This document shows positions 7,486 through 16,235 of a DNA stretch of 64,000 nt, piece after piece. The first letter of the stretch is position 1. The number at the start of each line of letters is the position of its first letter. The position numbers were made by a program, and so were the translations under genes. This DNA comes from Shinella sp. H4-D48. GTDB taxonomy: Bacteria; Pseudomonadota; Alphaproteobacteria; Rhizobiales; Rhizobiaceae. The DNA is taken from the NCBI RefSeq assembly GCF_022637395.1, contig NZ_CP093337.1:1224001-1288000 (forward strand), in the 5' to 3' direction. The notes beneath the pieces are model-generated. The model worked only from the letters and a program-made list of their open reading frames with translations, was not told the DNA's origin and ran no database searches.

Positions 7486-8667
7486 GTGGTTCAGCATTTC
7501 GATTTCGTGGTGGTGGGAAAAGGCATGATGGGGGCGGCCGCGGCGCGGCACCTGTCGAGAACGGGCGCTACGGTCGCGCTCGTCGGACGCGGTGAGCCGG
7601 CCGACTGGCAAAAGCATGACGGCGTTTTCGCCAGCCATTACGACAGCGGCCGCATCACCCGCACCATCGATAGCGATCCTGACTGGGCTTTGCTCGCCCG
7701 CCAGTCGATTGCCCGATATCGGGACATCGAGGCGGAGAGCGGTATCGGCTTCTACAGCGAAGTCGGCTGCCTGATCACCGGCGCATCCCGTGGCACCTTC
7801 GTCCGCTCCGTCGAGGATGTCGCGCAGCGCTATGCGCTGGAGGCTCCGTCGCTGGACCGGGAAGAACTGCGTGTCCGTTTTCCGTGGTTCGCTCTGCCGG
7901 AAACATCGGCTGGCGTGTTCGAGCAGACGGGGGCGGGGCATATCGATCCGCGCAAGCTCGTGGCGGCGCAGGTCGCGTGTTTCGAAAAGGCCGGCGGGGT
8001 TTGCATTGAAGACGATGCCGTCGCGGTGACTGACATCGGCGACCGCGCCTCCGTCAGCCTGAAGTCTGGCGGCGCGGTGACCGGCGGCCGCGTGCTTGCA
8101 GCCACCGGCGGTTTTTCGCGTGCCCCGGGACTTTTGCCACGGTTGCCGGATGTGGTCGTGAGGGCCCGGACGGTCGTGCTGGCGCAGCTCACATCGGCGC
8201 AGGCCCACGCTTATCGCGACATGCCCTCATGGATCGATGAGAGCGGCGAGCCTTCGGAGCACTTCTATTTCCTGCCGCCCATCACCTATCCCGACGGCAA
8301 TAGCTACCTCAAGATCGGCGGCGACCCGACCGATATCGAGATGGAAGAACAGGGCGCCATCCTGGACTGGTTCCGCGGTGAGGGGAATGGCGAGGCGAGC
8401 CAACACCTCAAGGCGCTACTGATGCGGTTCATTCCCGATCTGGCGCCGGTGCGCATGGTTTGCGCACCCTGCGTCACGACCTACACAGTGCATGGCTATC
8501 CGTATGCCGGGTTCGTCGGGGGGGAGCGTGTAGCCCTGCTGACCGGCGGCAATGGGGCGGCGGCGAAGAGCTCCGACGAGATCGGCCGCATCGGTGCCGA
8601 CCTGCTTCTGCGCGGGCGTCTGGACGAGCCGGATTACCGCACCGACTTCGCCGTCCATTTCCGCTAG
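7486..8667 (+). CDS. FAD-dependent oxidoreductase, DAO (D-amino-acid oxidase/sarcosine oxidase) family
   Basis: A 393-residue flavoprotein. The Rossmann motif FDFVVVGKGMMGAAAARHL sits at the very N-terminus when translation starts at the GTG, which has AGGG seven bases upstream; an ATG eleven codons earlier would add a non-family tail. HDGVFASHYDSGRITRTI resembles N-methyltryptophan/sarcosine oxidases, in which flavin is often covalently bound through a Cys near the C-terminus; VCAPCVTTYTVHGYP is the matching segment. It probably oxidises a secondary or N-methyl amine to give an imine and peroxide. It stands alone on its strand, just upstream of rnpB. Confidence 0.85.
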   Translation: MVQHFDFVVVGKGMMGAAAARHLSRTGATVALVGRGEPADWQKHDGVFASHYDSGRITRTIDSDPDWALLARQSIARYRDIEAESGIGFYSEVGCLITGASRGTFVRSVEDVAQRYALEAPSLDREELRVRFPWFALPETSAGVFEQTGAGHIDPRKLVAAQVACFEKAGGVCIEDDAVAVTDIGDRASVSLKSGGAVTGGRVLAATGGFSRAPGLLPRLPDVVVRARTVVLAQLTSAQAHAYRDMPSWIDESGEPSEHFYFLPPITYPDGNSYLKIGGDPTDIEMEEQGAILDWFRGEGNGEASQHLKALLMRFIPDLAPVRMVCAPCVTTYTVHGYPYAGFVGGERVALLTGGNGAAAKSSDEIGRIGADLLLRGRLDEPDYRTDFAVHFR

Positions 8668-8741
8668 TCAGAAAACCGGCTCTTGCCGTCACCGGAATCG
8701 CGCCATGCCTCTGGTGTTTCATCTCCGCATGGGCTAGTCAG

Positions 8742-9144
8742 CGCCTGCCAGTTGGCCGGGCAGCCGCGCCTTGCAAGGGCCGAAAGGCCGCAGGGTGAGG
8801 AAAGTCCGGGCTCCACGGAAACACGGTGCCGGATAACGTCCGGCGGGGGCGACCCCAGGGAAAGTGCCACAGAAAGCAAACCGCCTTCTTCGGAAGGTAA
8901 GGGTGAAAGGGTGGGGTAAGAGCCCACCGCGTGCATGGCGACATGGACGGCACGGTAAACCCCACCGGGAGCAAAACCGAATAGGGATGACGCGGAGCGC
9001 GCAAGCGTTCCAGCCTGTTTCCGGGCCGGTCATCCGGGTGGGTTGCAAGAGGCCGGGCGCAAGTCCGGTCCCAGATGAATGGCTGCCACGTTCCGGTGAA
9101 AGCCGGAGCCTTACAGAACCCGGCTTACAGGCCAACTGGCAAAT
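8742..9144 (+). ncRNA. rnpB: RNase P RNA (class A)
   Basis: The ends pair as helix P1: GCCAGTTGGCC at 8747-8757 is the exact complement of GGCCAACTGGC at 9130-9140. Between them are the universal blocks GAGGAAAGTCCGGGCTCC, the ACAGAAA segment, GGTAAGAGCCCACCGC, CGGTAAACCCCACC, and the 3' block ACAGAACCCGGCTTACAGG. The length of about 400 bases and the order of the blocks fit a bacterial type A ribozyme that trims the 5' leader of tRNA precursors. The exact transcript ends are estimated. Confidence 0.96.
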
Positions 9145-9230
9145 TCCCTTCTCGGGAGCGAGGATGCCCCGATGTCCATGTTCGGGGAGCGGGTGGCAAG
9201 GCGAGGCAGGTTGCGCTCCCCGAGGCTTGC

Positions 9231-9617
9231 CTAGCGCACCGTGACGGTGATGCAGCCAGACAGCGTTTTGCCCTTGATCTTGGCCGACCGGTTCTTGGTG
9301 CAGAACCTGTCCTTGCCCTTGAAGTTCGGGCCTGGCGTGTAGACGAGCCCCTTGCCAGCCACGACCGAGACGCTGCCCTTTGCGGGCTTGCGCGTGATGG
9401 TGACGTCCGTGGCAGGCGTGCGGGTCTTCCTCACATCGTCTATGAAGCCGGGAAAGCTGATCCTGCAATTCTTGTCGCTTGCGGTCATTTCAAACTGTCC
9501 GTTGCCGTTTCCCTTGCCCCAGCCACGTCCGTTGGTGCCGGTGCAGGCGGCATGGGCAGTCGATACCGAAAGAATTCCGGCGGCGGCGAGAACAATGAAG
9601 GTTATGGAGGAGCGCAT
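9231..9617 (-). CDS. Small exported protein with a cadherin-like/Ig-type strand motif
   Basis: A 128-residue protein with a clear signal peptide (MRSSITFIVLAAAGILSVS, cleavage near AHA-A). The mature part starts with a Gly/Asn-rich stretch (GRGWGKGNGNGQF) and continues with DVTITRKPAKGSVSV and GLVYTPGPNFKGKDRFC; the YTP..F.G.D.F pattern is typical of bacterial cadherin-like or Ig-like repeats. Four Cys residues could form two disulfides. The start has AAAGG upstream; the frame is open further upstream but that part would precede the signal peptide. Function is unknown. It is divergent from the membrane protein gene to its right. Confidence 0.7.
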   Translation of the reverse strand: MRSSITFIVLAAAGILSVSTAHAACTGTNGRGWGKGNGNGQFEMTASDKNCRISFPGFIDDVRKTRTPATDVTITRKPAKGSVSVVAGKGLVYTPGPNFKGKDRFCTKNRSAKIKGKTLSGCITVTVR

Positions 9618-9779
9618 GTCTGGAGCCTTTCTGACGTGTTTGCCAATTACGCTTCCATTCCTTTCGAGAAGGTCGTTCTGGAACAAATGAAAAAGGCGAC
9701 TATTGACGAAAAATCGGAAACTGCGCAGAATTATACATCGCCGCCAATGAGTTAAATCAGCAATGCCGTCGAGGTGCAC

Positions 9780-10586
9780 ATGGGGGATGCGGACTTCGGA
9801 AAGTGGTCGGAGTTCGACAAGTGGCATCTCCTCTTCGATGAACTGTGCAATCGGTCCGGTGACTACGACAATGCTGCTCTCGGCAGTCGCTATTGCAGCC
9901 TCATGGGACGGCGCGGCGAGGCGCATTTCGAAACGGCTGTTCGCAATCTTAGAAACTGGCGGGCCGGGAGGCATATTCCCCGCCAGCGAAACTTCATGTT
10001 CCTGTCCCAGTTGCTCGACGTGGCGAGCGACACCGCGCTTTCGACGCGATGGAACGAACTCTATCTGAAGGCTCGGGAGGCGGAGGGGAGGGCGGAGCTT
10101 GCCGATGACCTGCCTGAGGTCGCCGATGCGGGCGACACCTTGGTGGCCGCCAATGCCACTGCGCCGGCTGCCCGCCGATTTGATGGCCGACGCCTGGCGA
10201 TGGCCGTCGCTATCTTCTGCTGCGGGGTGCTTGCAAGCGAGCTCTATCGTGCCGAGCCGTGGCGCTGGACATACTCGGTCGAAAAACTGCCCCTCATTGT
10301 CCTGCGTCCGCATGTTTCCCTGATGGTGGGGGAAAGCCTGGTCATCCACGGGGAGCGTGGCGACTGCGGAAAGCCGCCGCCGGATTGGGAATATGTTCTG
10401 ACGCGGCTTCCCATCAGCCGGATCGGCTCGTTTTCGGACGGCGGAATTGTCAGGCGCAACAGCAATTTCTGCCGGGGAGAAACGCCGGCCCGCGCCGTGA
10501 CCTTCACTGCCCAAAAGCCTGGCGTCGAAGAGCTGCTCGTTCTAGGGGATGTCATGCGTGTGACGGTAACCGGACCATCTTCCTGA
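9780..10586 (+). CDS. Single-pass membrane protein of unknown function with helical N-terminal domain
   Basis: A 268-residue protein I do not recognise. Residues 1-100 are helical and basic, and HFETAVRNLRNWRAGRHIPRQRN resembles a short helix-turn-helix-like region. A Glu/Ala linker follows; one membrane segment lies at about 139-156 (LAMAVAIFCCGVLASEL), and the remaining 110 residues are probably periplasmic beta-structure with two Cys (GDCGKPP, NFCRGE). The layout (cytoplasmic DNA-binding-like part, one membrane span, periplasmic domain) resembles RodZ or ToxR-type proteins, but that is only an analogy. The ATG is preferred over a GTG two codons earlier because GAGG lies five bases upstream. 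TTGACG at 9703 is a possible -35. Confidence 0.65.
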   Translation: MGDADFGKWSEFDKWHLLFDELCNRSGDYDNAALGSRYCSLMGRRGEAHFETAVRNLRNWRAGRHIPRQRNFMFLSQLLDVASDTALSTRWNELYLKAREAEGRAELADDLPEVADAGDTLVAANATAPAARRFDGRRLAMAVAIFCCGVLASELYRAEPWRWTYSVEKLPLIVLRPHVSLMVGESLVIHGERGDCGKPPPDWEYVLTRLPISRIGSFSDGGIVRRNSNFCRGETPARAVTFTAQKPGVEELLVLGDVMRVTVTGPSS

Positions 10587-10744
10587 GCGTGGTTGATCGG
10601 CGTCTCGTTAAAATATTTCTTCCTGTAATAATTCGTGATGTCGTCGCGTCCCTGTCGATATGGGCGACCTGCGCGGCCCCACGAAAATCCGCGCTCTTTC
10701 AAATGCCTCAGCGCCGTTTCCTGTTTTGTTCCAGGCATTGCTTT

Positions 10745-10760
10745 TTAACGTCATGTTAAC
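10745..10760. promoter_or_regulatory. CtrA-type box TTAA-N7-TTAAC
   Basis: TTAACGTCATGTTAAC is an exact match to the full CtrA consensus of alphaproteobacteria. A further TTAAC half site lies at 10776-10780. CtrA controls division genes in Caulobacter, and this site lies about 140 bases before the candidate mra promoter. The match is seen; binding is inferred. Confidence 0.6.
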
Positions 10761-10892
10761 CCTTCCTATCTAAGGTTAACAAACTGTTTTTACGTGCGAA
10801 AAATTGCCCGCGAGAGTGAGGTTTCCAGGCCGGTGCCAAGGCATGTGCCGGCATGCATCCGACGGTCCAAAGAGGGGAAGTGAGGTTCTCTT

Positions 10893-10926
10893 CCCATTGA
10901 CGCCCATATGGTCCCATGGTATCCCA
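10893..10926 (-). promoter_or_regulatory. Four MraZ boxes (TGGGN) on a 10-bp period
   Basis: CCCA occurs at 10893, 10903, 10913 and 10923, so on the minus strand four TGGGN boxes are separated by exactly 5 bases: TGGGA, TGGGA, TGGGC and TGGGA. E. coli MraZ binds TGGGN direct repeats with 5-base spacers upstream of its own gene. Here the array lies about 180 bases before mraZ and overlaps a promoter-like sequence, which suggests autorepression. Confidence 0.7.
10897..10925 (+). promoter_or_regulatory. Candidate mra-cluster promoter
   Basis: TTGACG (10897-10902), a 17-base spacer and TATCCC (10920-10925) form a sigma-70-like promoter. The -35 starts right after the first MraZ-type box and the -10 includes part of the fourth. 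The -10 is not a strong match, so this is a candidate only. Confidence 0.4.
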
Positions 10927-11105
10927 AAATCACACTGCACGAGGACGCATGAGCGTCCGATCATCGCAAAGTCTAGTAGCAAACCGGCCGGGGACGGTGC
11001 GGCGCGCAAGCGTTGCATCATGGTTGGTGTGTGGGCGTTGTTTTGTGTCGGTAGTGCCGGGGGGAATGCACAGCGTCCCGGCTTTGGAAGCGGCTGTATC
11101 GCGTC

Positions 11106-11546
11106 ATGAACCGGTTCCTGTCGAATGCGACAAACAAGATCGATGCCAAGGGGCGGGTTTCCGTGCCTTCGGCCTTTCGTTCCGTTCTGTCGCAGCGAGA
11201 CATCCGGGATCTGTATTGCTTCCAGGATTTCCTGTTTCCGGCGATCAGCGTCGGCGGGCTGGATCTGCTCGATCGTTTCGAGCGCCAGATCGTCAGCGAG
11301 GATGCGTTTTCGCCGTTGGCCAATCAGATGTCGCTCCTCATTCACGGGGGCGGGGTCTTCATGAAGCTCGATTCGGAGGGGCGCCTGCCGGTCACGGATT
11401 TCATCCGGGACTATACGGGGATCACCACGGACGTGACCTTTGTCGGTCGGGCGGATCATTTTCAGCTCTGGGCACCGCAGGCATTTCAAGCCACGCAGGC
11501 GGCGGCCCGGGAAGAGTTCAGAATGCGAGGTCTGGGCTCGGGGTAA
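11106..11546 (+). CDS. mraZ: Transcriptional regulator MraZ
   Basis: A 146-residue MraZ with the two expected AbrB-like half domains, each holding a DxxxR motif: [16 protein letters not shown] near residue 14 and [15 protein letters not shown] near residue 88. MraZ forms a ring-shaped oligomer that binds repeated TGGGN sites and represses the division and cell-wall cluster it heads. Four such boxes lie about 180 bases upstream. The next gene, rsmH, starts 14 bases after the stop, so the two are surely co-transcribed. Confidence 0.97.
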   Translation: MNRFLSNATNKIDAKGRVSVPSAFRSVLSQRDIRDLYCFQDFLFPAISVGGLDLLDRFERQIVSEDAFSPLANQMSLLIHGGGVFMKLDSEGRLPVTDFIRDYTGITTDVTFVGRADHFQLWAPQAFQATQAAAREEFRMRGLGSG

Positions 11547-11560
11547 GACGGAGAGACGGG

Positions 11561-12586
11561 ATGGCGACGGACCTTGGCGGAGGCTCTTTAGAGGCCGATG
11601 GCGGACCGGTCCGTCACATCCCGGTTCTTCTATCCGAGGTGATCGAGGCGCTGGCGCCCAAGCCAGGCCAGACGATCCTCGACGGCACATTCGGGGCGGG
11701 CGGCTATACGTCGGCCATTCTCGCCGAGGGTGCCAACGTCATCGGCCTCGACCGCGATCCCAACGCGATTGCCGGCGGGCAGGCGCTGGTCAACGCATCC
11801 GGCGGGCGGCTCACTCTCATCCATTCGCGCTTTTCCGACCTTGCCGAGCATGCGCCCGAGGGCGGGCTCGACGGCATTGTGCTGGATATCGGCGTTTCCT
11901 CCATGCAGATCGACGAGGCCGAGCGCGGGTTCTCCTTCCAGAAGAACGGTCCGCTCGACATGCGCATGTCCGCTTCTGGCGTTTCGGCGGCCGATGTCGT
12001 CAATCGCGCCAAGGTCTCGGACCTCATCCGCATCTTCGGTTTTCTCGGCGAGGAGAAGCAGGCCGGGCGTATCGCCCGCGCTATCGAGCGGGAGCGTGCG
12101 AAGGAGCCCTTCACGACGACGCGCCAGCTTGCCAACCTCATCGAACTTACCACGCCGCGGAAGGCCAAGGACAAGATCCATCCCGCCACGCGTGTTTTCC
12201 AGGCGCTGCGCGTCTTCGTGAATGACGAACTGGGCGAGCTCGCCCAGGCGCTGCTGGCGGCCGAACGCGCCCTGAAGCCGGGCGGCCGGCTGGTCATCGT
12301 CAGCTTCCATTCGCTGGAAGACCGGATCGTCAAGAAGTTCTTCCAGGATCGCGCCGGCAAGGCGGCGGGTTCGCGGCATCTGCCCGAAGTTCACGATCGC
12401 GCCGCAACCTTCACACCAGTCGGGCGTCCTATGGTCGCCGCCAGCGACGCGGAGAGCGTGGTCAATCCACGCGCCCGGTCTGCGAAACTGAGAGCGGGCG
12501 AGCGCACGAGCGCTCCCGCCGGGACAGATGACCTGTCCATTTTCAACCTGCCAAACCTTGCCGCCCTCGAAAAGATGGGAAGCTGA
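11561..12586 (+). CDS. rsmH: 16S rRNA (cytosine(1402)-N(4))-methyltransferase
   Basis: A 341-residue RsmH (MraW). The start MATDLGGG has GGAGA upstream and lies just after mraZ; the frame is open much further upstream through mraZ, but that part is a shadow. [17 protein letters not shown] begins the domain; [13 protein letters not shown] is the SAM-binding motif [16 protein letters not shown] the motif with the conserved Asp, and [16 protein letters not shown] the catalytic-core block. It methylates N4 of C1402 in the ribosomal P site. It sits between mraZ and ftsL as in most bacteria. Confidence 0.97.
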   Translation: MATDLGGGSLEADGGPVRHIPVLLSEVIEALAPKPGQTILDGTFGAGGYTSAILAEGANVIGLDRDPNAIAGGQALVNASGGRLTLIHSRFSDLAEHAPEGGLDGIVLDIGVSSMQIDEAERGFSFQKNGPLDMRMSASGVSAADVVNRAKVSDLIRIFGFLGEEKQAGRIARAIERERAKEPFTTTRQLANLIELTTPRKAKDKIHPATRVFQALRVFVNDELGELAQALLAAERALKPGGRLVIVSFHSLEDRIVKKFFQDRAGKAAGSRHLPEVHDRAATFTPVGRPMVAASDAESVVNPRARSAKLRAGERTSAPAGTDDLSIFNLPNLAALEKMGS

Positions 12587-12589
12587 GCC

Positions 12590-12979
12590 ATGTTCCGTAC
12601 CCTCGATGTCGTGATGATCGCGGTGATGACCGCCGCAGCCACCGTCACCTACTCGATCAAGCATCAGGCCGAGAACAAGCGCGAGGAGGTGCGTAAGCTC
12701 GACGCCGAGATCAAGCTCGAAGAGGATACGATCGACCTGCTGAAGGCCGACTGGGCGCTGTTGACCCAGCCGAACCGGCTGACGCGGCTCGTGAAGACTT
12801 TCGAAGCGGACCTCAAGCTCGTGCCAACGGAATCGACCCAGCTCGCCCAGCCGAACGAACTGCCCATGCCGACCGCCGAGCTGCCCGCGCTCGAGCCGGA
12901 GAAGGACGACAAGGTGGCGAAGTCCAACAAGAATGGTTCCGCTACGGACACAATCCAAACCGGATCGGTGGCACGCTGA
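12590..12979 (+). CDS. ftsL: Cell division protein FtsL
   Basis: A 129-residue small bitopic protein: a short cytoplasmic tip, a membrane segment (VVMIAVMTAAATVTYSI), then a heptad-like coiled coil (KREEVRKLDAEIKLEEDTIDLLKADWALL). QPNRLTRLVKTFEADLKLVP matches the conserved end of the alphaproteobacterial family. The Pro/Glu-rich tail is variable. FtsL joins FtsB and FtsQ in the divisome. It starts three bases after rsmH, and its stop overlaps the ftsI start by one base. Confidence 0.92.
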   Translation: MFRTLDVVMIAVMTAAATVTYSIKHQAENKREEVRKLDAEIKLEEDTIDLLKADWALLTQPNRLTRLVKTFEADLKLVPTESTQLAQPNELPMPTAELPALEPEKDDKVAKSNKNGSATDTIQTGSVAR

Positions 12980-14721
12980 TGTCGTTTCTCTCCCGCATCA
13001 TGGACGTCAAGAGCAAAGCGCACTTCAACGCCGGCGGAAACAACAACAACCGCACGGGCGGCCCGGCTTTCGAAGGCACGCGCAAGCGTACGGGATCGCA
13101 GGCCCGCAGCCGCGTCGCGGTGATCATCTGCTGCTTCGGCGTGGCCTATGCGGCCATCGGCGGTCGCCTCGTGCAATACGGAATGGCCTCGTCGGAAACG
13201 ACATCCAGCATCGGGCCTGCCGACCACCTGATGGCGTCACGCCCCGACATCGTCGACCGCAACGGCGAGATCCTCGCCACCGACATCCGCACCGTTTCGC
13301 TCTATGCCGAGCCGCACAAGATCGTGGATGCGGACGAGGCCGTCGAAATGCTCGCGACCGTTCTTCCCGATCTCGACCGGCGCGGCATCTACCGCAAGCT
13401 CACGTCGAAATCCCGCTTCCAGTGGTTGAAGCGTCAGCTCACACCCAAGCAGCAGAGCCGTATTCTTGCGCTCGGCATTCCCGGCGTCGGCTTCCGGCCG
13501 GAGAAGCGCCGCTTCTATCCCGGTGGCGCCACCGCCTCGCATATCGTCGGCCACGTCAATATCGACAACCGCGGTATTGCCGGTATGGAGCGCTATATCG
13601 ACAGCCAAGGGCTGGCCGACCTTGCCGCCATCGGCATGACGAGCGACGCCAAGCTGGAGCCGGTGCGCCTGTCCATCGACCTGCGCGTGCAGGCTATCGT
13701 GCGCGATGTCGTCAAGGAGGGCATGGAGAAGTACAAGGCGATTGCCGCCGGCGCCGTCGTCCTCGACGTGAATACCGGCGAAGTCCTCGCCATGGCCTCC
13801 TATCCCGATTACGATCCGAACAATCCGGCGGAAGGCGCCAAGGACGGCTGGATGAACCGCATGTCGAACGGCACGTTCGAGATGGGCTCCACCTTCAAGT
13901 CCTTCACCACGGCCATGGCGCTCGATTCGGGCAAGGTGAAGATCACCGACAGCTTCGATGCCCGCGCACCCATCCGCATCGGCGGCTTCACCATCAAGGA
14001 CTTCCACGGCAAGCACCGGGTGCTCTCGGTTCCGGAAATCTTCCAGTATTCCTCGAACATCGGTACGGCCAAGATGGCCGATGTCGTCGGCATCGAGGCG
14101 CACAAGGAGTTCCTGACCCGGCTCGGGCTTCTGACGCGGATGGAAACGGAACTGCCCGAGGTCAAGACGCCGAGCCAGCCGCGCGAATGGAAGAAGATCA
14201 ACTCCATCACCATCTCCTTCGGCCACGGTGTCTCCACCACGCCGCTGCAGACGGCGGTGGCCGGTGCCGCGCTCATCAATGGCGGCAGGCTCATCAACCC
14301 GACCTTCCTGCCGCGCACCCGCGAGGAAGCCGACGAGATCGCCAAGGCGGTCATTTCGCAGAAGACGGTGGACAGCATGCGCTACCTCTTCAAGCTCAAC
14401 GCCAATGACGGCTCGGGCCGTCGGTCGCTCGTGCCGGGCTTCAATGTCGGTGGTAAGACGGGCACGGCCAACAAGGTGGTAAACGGGCGCTACTCCAACA
14501 CGCAGAACTTCAACGCCTTCCTGTCCGGCTTCCCGATCGACGATCCGAAATATGTGGTGCTGACCTTCATCGACGCGCCGCAGACGGGCGAGGGCGGTGG
14601 CCGCACCGCCGGCCTCAACGCAGCGCCGATGGTGGGCGAGATCATTCGCCGTTCCGCCGCTCTTCTCGGTGTAAAGCCGAAATTTGGTGAGGACGGGTCT
14701 GCCTTGCTTGTGTCTTATTGA
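12979..14721 (+). CDS. ftsI: Septal peptidoglycan transpeptidase FtsI (PBP3)
   Basis: A 580-residue class B penicillin-binding protein. A cytoplasmic N-terminus of about 45 residues precedes the membrane anchor ([16 protein letters not shown]). The pedestal domain holds [15 protein letters not shown] and GRRFYPGG-like blocks; the transpeptidase domain holds the SxxK nucleophile in [13 protein letters not shown] in [12 protein letters not shown], and KTGT in [10 protein letters not shown]. It crosslinks septal peptidoglycan together with FtsW, encoded 5.7 kb downstream. Its stop overlaps the longest possible murE frame, but the likely murE start is 63 bases further on. Confidence 0.97.
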   Translation: MSFLSRIMDVKSKAHFNAGGNNNNRTGGPAFEGTRKRTGSQARSRVAVIICCFGVAYAAIGGRLVQYGMASSETTSSIGPADHLMASRPDIVDRNGEILATDIRTVSLYAEPHKIVDADEAVEMLATVLPDLDRRGIYRKLTSKSRFQWLKRQLTPKQQSRILALGIPGVGFRPEKRRFYPGGATASHIVGHVNIDNRGIAGMERYIDSQGLADLAAIGMTSDAKLEPVRLSIDLRVQAIVRDVVKEGMEKYKAIAAGAVVLDVNTGEVLAMASYPDYDPNNPAEGAKDGWMNRMSNGTFEMGSTFKSFTTAMALDSGKVKITDSFDARAPIRIGGFTIKDFHGKHRVLSVPEIFQYSSNIGTAKMADVVGIEAHKEFLTRLGLLTRMETELPEVKTPSQPREWKKINSITISFGHGVSTTPLQTAVAGAALINGGRLINPTFLPRTREEADEIAKAVISQKTVDSMRYLFKLNANDGSGRRSLVPGFNVGGKTGTANKVVNGRYSNTQNFNAFLSGFPIDDPKYVVLTFIDAPQTGEGGGRTAGLNAAPMVGEIIRRSAALLGVKPKFGEDGSALLVSY

Positions 14722-14783
14722 ATCGAGAAGACGAGGCGCCGATTCGAGACGGGCCGGCGCCAACGAAGATTGCAGAGCGGACA

Positions 14784-16235
14784 ATGAAGATCAGTGACAT
14801 CGCCGGAACCGACATCGACACCCTGGGCGCCGCCGTCGCGACCGATGTAAGCGGCATTACCAGCGACAGTCGAACGGTGAAACCCGGCGATCTCTTCGTT
14901 GCCCTTTCCGGCAGCAAGGCCGATGGCAGCAGCTTCATTGCCGATGCCGTTGCGCGCGGTGCCGCCGCCGTGGTGGTCGCCGAGGGTACTTCCTGCGATG
15001 TGTCGGTCCCCGTCATTCCCGTTGCCGTGCCGCGACGGTTCCTGGCGCTGGCCGCCGCACGTTTCTACGGCCGTCAGCCGGAAACCATGGTTGCCGTCAC
15101 CGGCACGGCGGGCAAGACCTCCGTCGCCTCCTTCACCCGTCAGATCTGGGCGCATGCGGGCCATGCCGCCGCGATGATCGGCACGACCGGCGTCGTGGCG
15201 CCCGGCCGCAACGATTACGGTTCGCTGACGACGCCCGATCCGGTCTCGCTGCACAAACTGCTGGCCGAACTTGCCGATGCCGGCGTGACCCATGCGGCGA
15301 TGGAAGCCTCCAGTCACGGTCTCGACCAGTTACGCCTCGACGGCGTGAAGCTTGCCGCCGGCGGCTTCACCAATCTCGGTCGCGATCACATGGATTACCA
15401 TCCCACGGTCGAGCACTACATGGCCTCGAAAATGCGGCTGTTCAGCGCGCTTTTGAAGAAGGGCCAGCCCGCGGTCATCTATGCGGATGACGAGTGGTCG
15501 GGCGTGGCGATCGACGTGGCGCGCAAGGCCGGCCTCGATGTGCGCACCGTCGGTCGCAAGGGAGACTTCCTGACGCTCAAGCGCGTCGAGCATTTCCGCC
15601 ACAAGCAGACCGCCGAAATCCATGCGGGCGGCGACATTCACGAAGTGCACATTCCGCTGGCGGGCGATTTTCAGGTGGCGAATGCGCTGGTCGCGGCCGG
15701 TCTTGCCATGTCGACGGGCGTCCCTGCCGCCGTGGCGATGGCCGCGCTCGAAAAGCTGATCGGCGCTTCCGGTCGCCTCGAACTGGTCGGCCATGCCAGA
15801 AACGGCGCGCTCGCCTATGTCGACTACGCGCACAAGCCCGATGCGCTGGAGAATGTGCTGACCTCCGTGCGTCCGTTCACCACCGGCCGCGTCGTCGTGG
15901 TGTTCGGCTGCGGCGGCGACCGCGACAAGGGCAAGCGCCCGATCATGGGTGAGATCGCGACGCGCCTTGCCGATGTGGTGATCGTCACCGACGACAATCC
16001 GCGCTCCGAGGTGCCTGATGTCATCCGCTCCGAGATCATGGCCGCCGCCACGGGCGCGACGGAAATCGGCGACCGCGCGGAGGCGATCCGCAGTGCCGTC
16101 GGCATGCTGCAGCCGGGCGACACGCTGATCGTGGCCGGCAAGGGGCATGAGGAGGGGCAGACCGTGGGTTCCGTCACGCATCCCTTCTCCGATCACGCGG
16201 AACTGCTCAAGGCGCTGGAGGGCCTTTCCCGGTGA
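14784..16235 (+). CDS. murE: UDP-MurNAc-tripeptide synthetase (meso-DAP adding)
   Basis: A 483-residue Mur ligase. Start chosen at [15 protein letters not shown], with AGCGGA just upstream; an ATG 22 codons earlier adds a tail foreign to the family. Domain order: N-terminal UDP-binding domain ([17 protein letters not shown]), central ATPase with [11 protein letters not shown], and the C-terminal domain with DNPRSE, the motif that marks specificity for meso-diaminopimelate. It adds meso-DAP to UDP-MurNAc-L-Ala-D-Glu in the cytoplasm. The stop overlaps the murF GTG by 4 bases (GTGA). Confidence 0.97.
   Translation: MKISDIAGTDIDTLGAAVATDVSGITSDSRTVKPGDLFVALSGSKADGSSFIADAVARGAAAVVVAEGTSCDVSVPVIPVAVPRRFLALAAARFYGRQPETMVAVTGTAGKTSVASFTRQIWAHAGHAAAMIGTTGVVAPGRNDYGSLTTPDPVSLHKLLAELADAGVTHAAMEASSHGLDQLRLDGVKLAAGGFTNLGRDHMDYHPTVEHYMASKMRLFSALLKKGQPAVIYADDEWSGVAIDVARKAGLDVRTVGRKGDFLTLKRVEHFRHKQTAEIHAGGDIHEVHIPLAGDFQVANALVAAGLAMSTGVPAAVAMAALEKLIGASGRLELVGHARNGALAYVDYAHKPDALENVLTSVRPFTTGRVVVVFGCGGDRDKGKRPIMGEIATRLADVVIVTDDNPRSEVPDVIRSEIMAAATGATEIGDRAEAIRSAVGMLQPGDTLIVAGKGHEEGQTVGSVTHPFSDHAELLKALEGLSR

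Larger units (their letters stand above)
10587..11105. other. Long non-coding region upstream of the mraZ cluster
   Basis: A 519-base stretch with no convincing gene. It contains an AT-rich segment with a CtrA-type box and an inverted repeat GTTAACC/GGTTAAC (10755-10761 and 10774-10780), then a GC-richer leader holding four MraZ-type boxes and a candidate promoter. The mraZ leader from that promoter would be about 170 bases. Open frames on either strand here lack codon bias and recognisable protein features. Confidence 0.7.

Noticed and set aside
8664-9468. Several open frames on both strands across 8.7-9.2 kb
   Set aside because: They lie inside the RNase P RNA gene, whose conserved blocks and P1 pairing explain the sequence.
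9618-10514. Upstream continuation of the cadherin-like protein frame
   Set aside because: It is antisense to the membrane protein gene and would place an internal signal peptide; the signal peptide fixes the start at 9617.
10244-10738. Leftward open frame (164 codons) starting MPGTKQETALRH, antisense to the membrane protein gene and its 3' spacer
   Set aside because: Most of it is the shadow of the rightward gene, it has no recognisable domain, and its composition in the overlap mirrors the other strand.
10916-11560. Long N-terminal extension of the rsmH frame through mraZ
   Set aside because: It overlaps the whole of mraZ in another frame; the RsmH family begins near [13 protein letters not shown], and a good ribosome site lies before the internal ATG.
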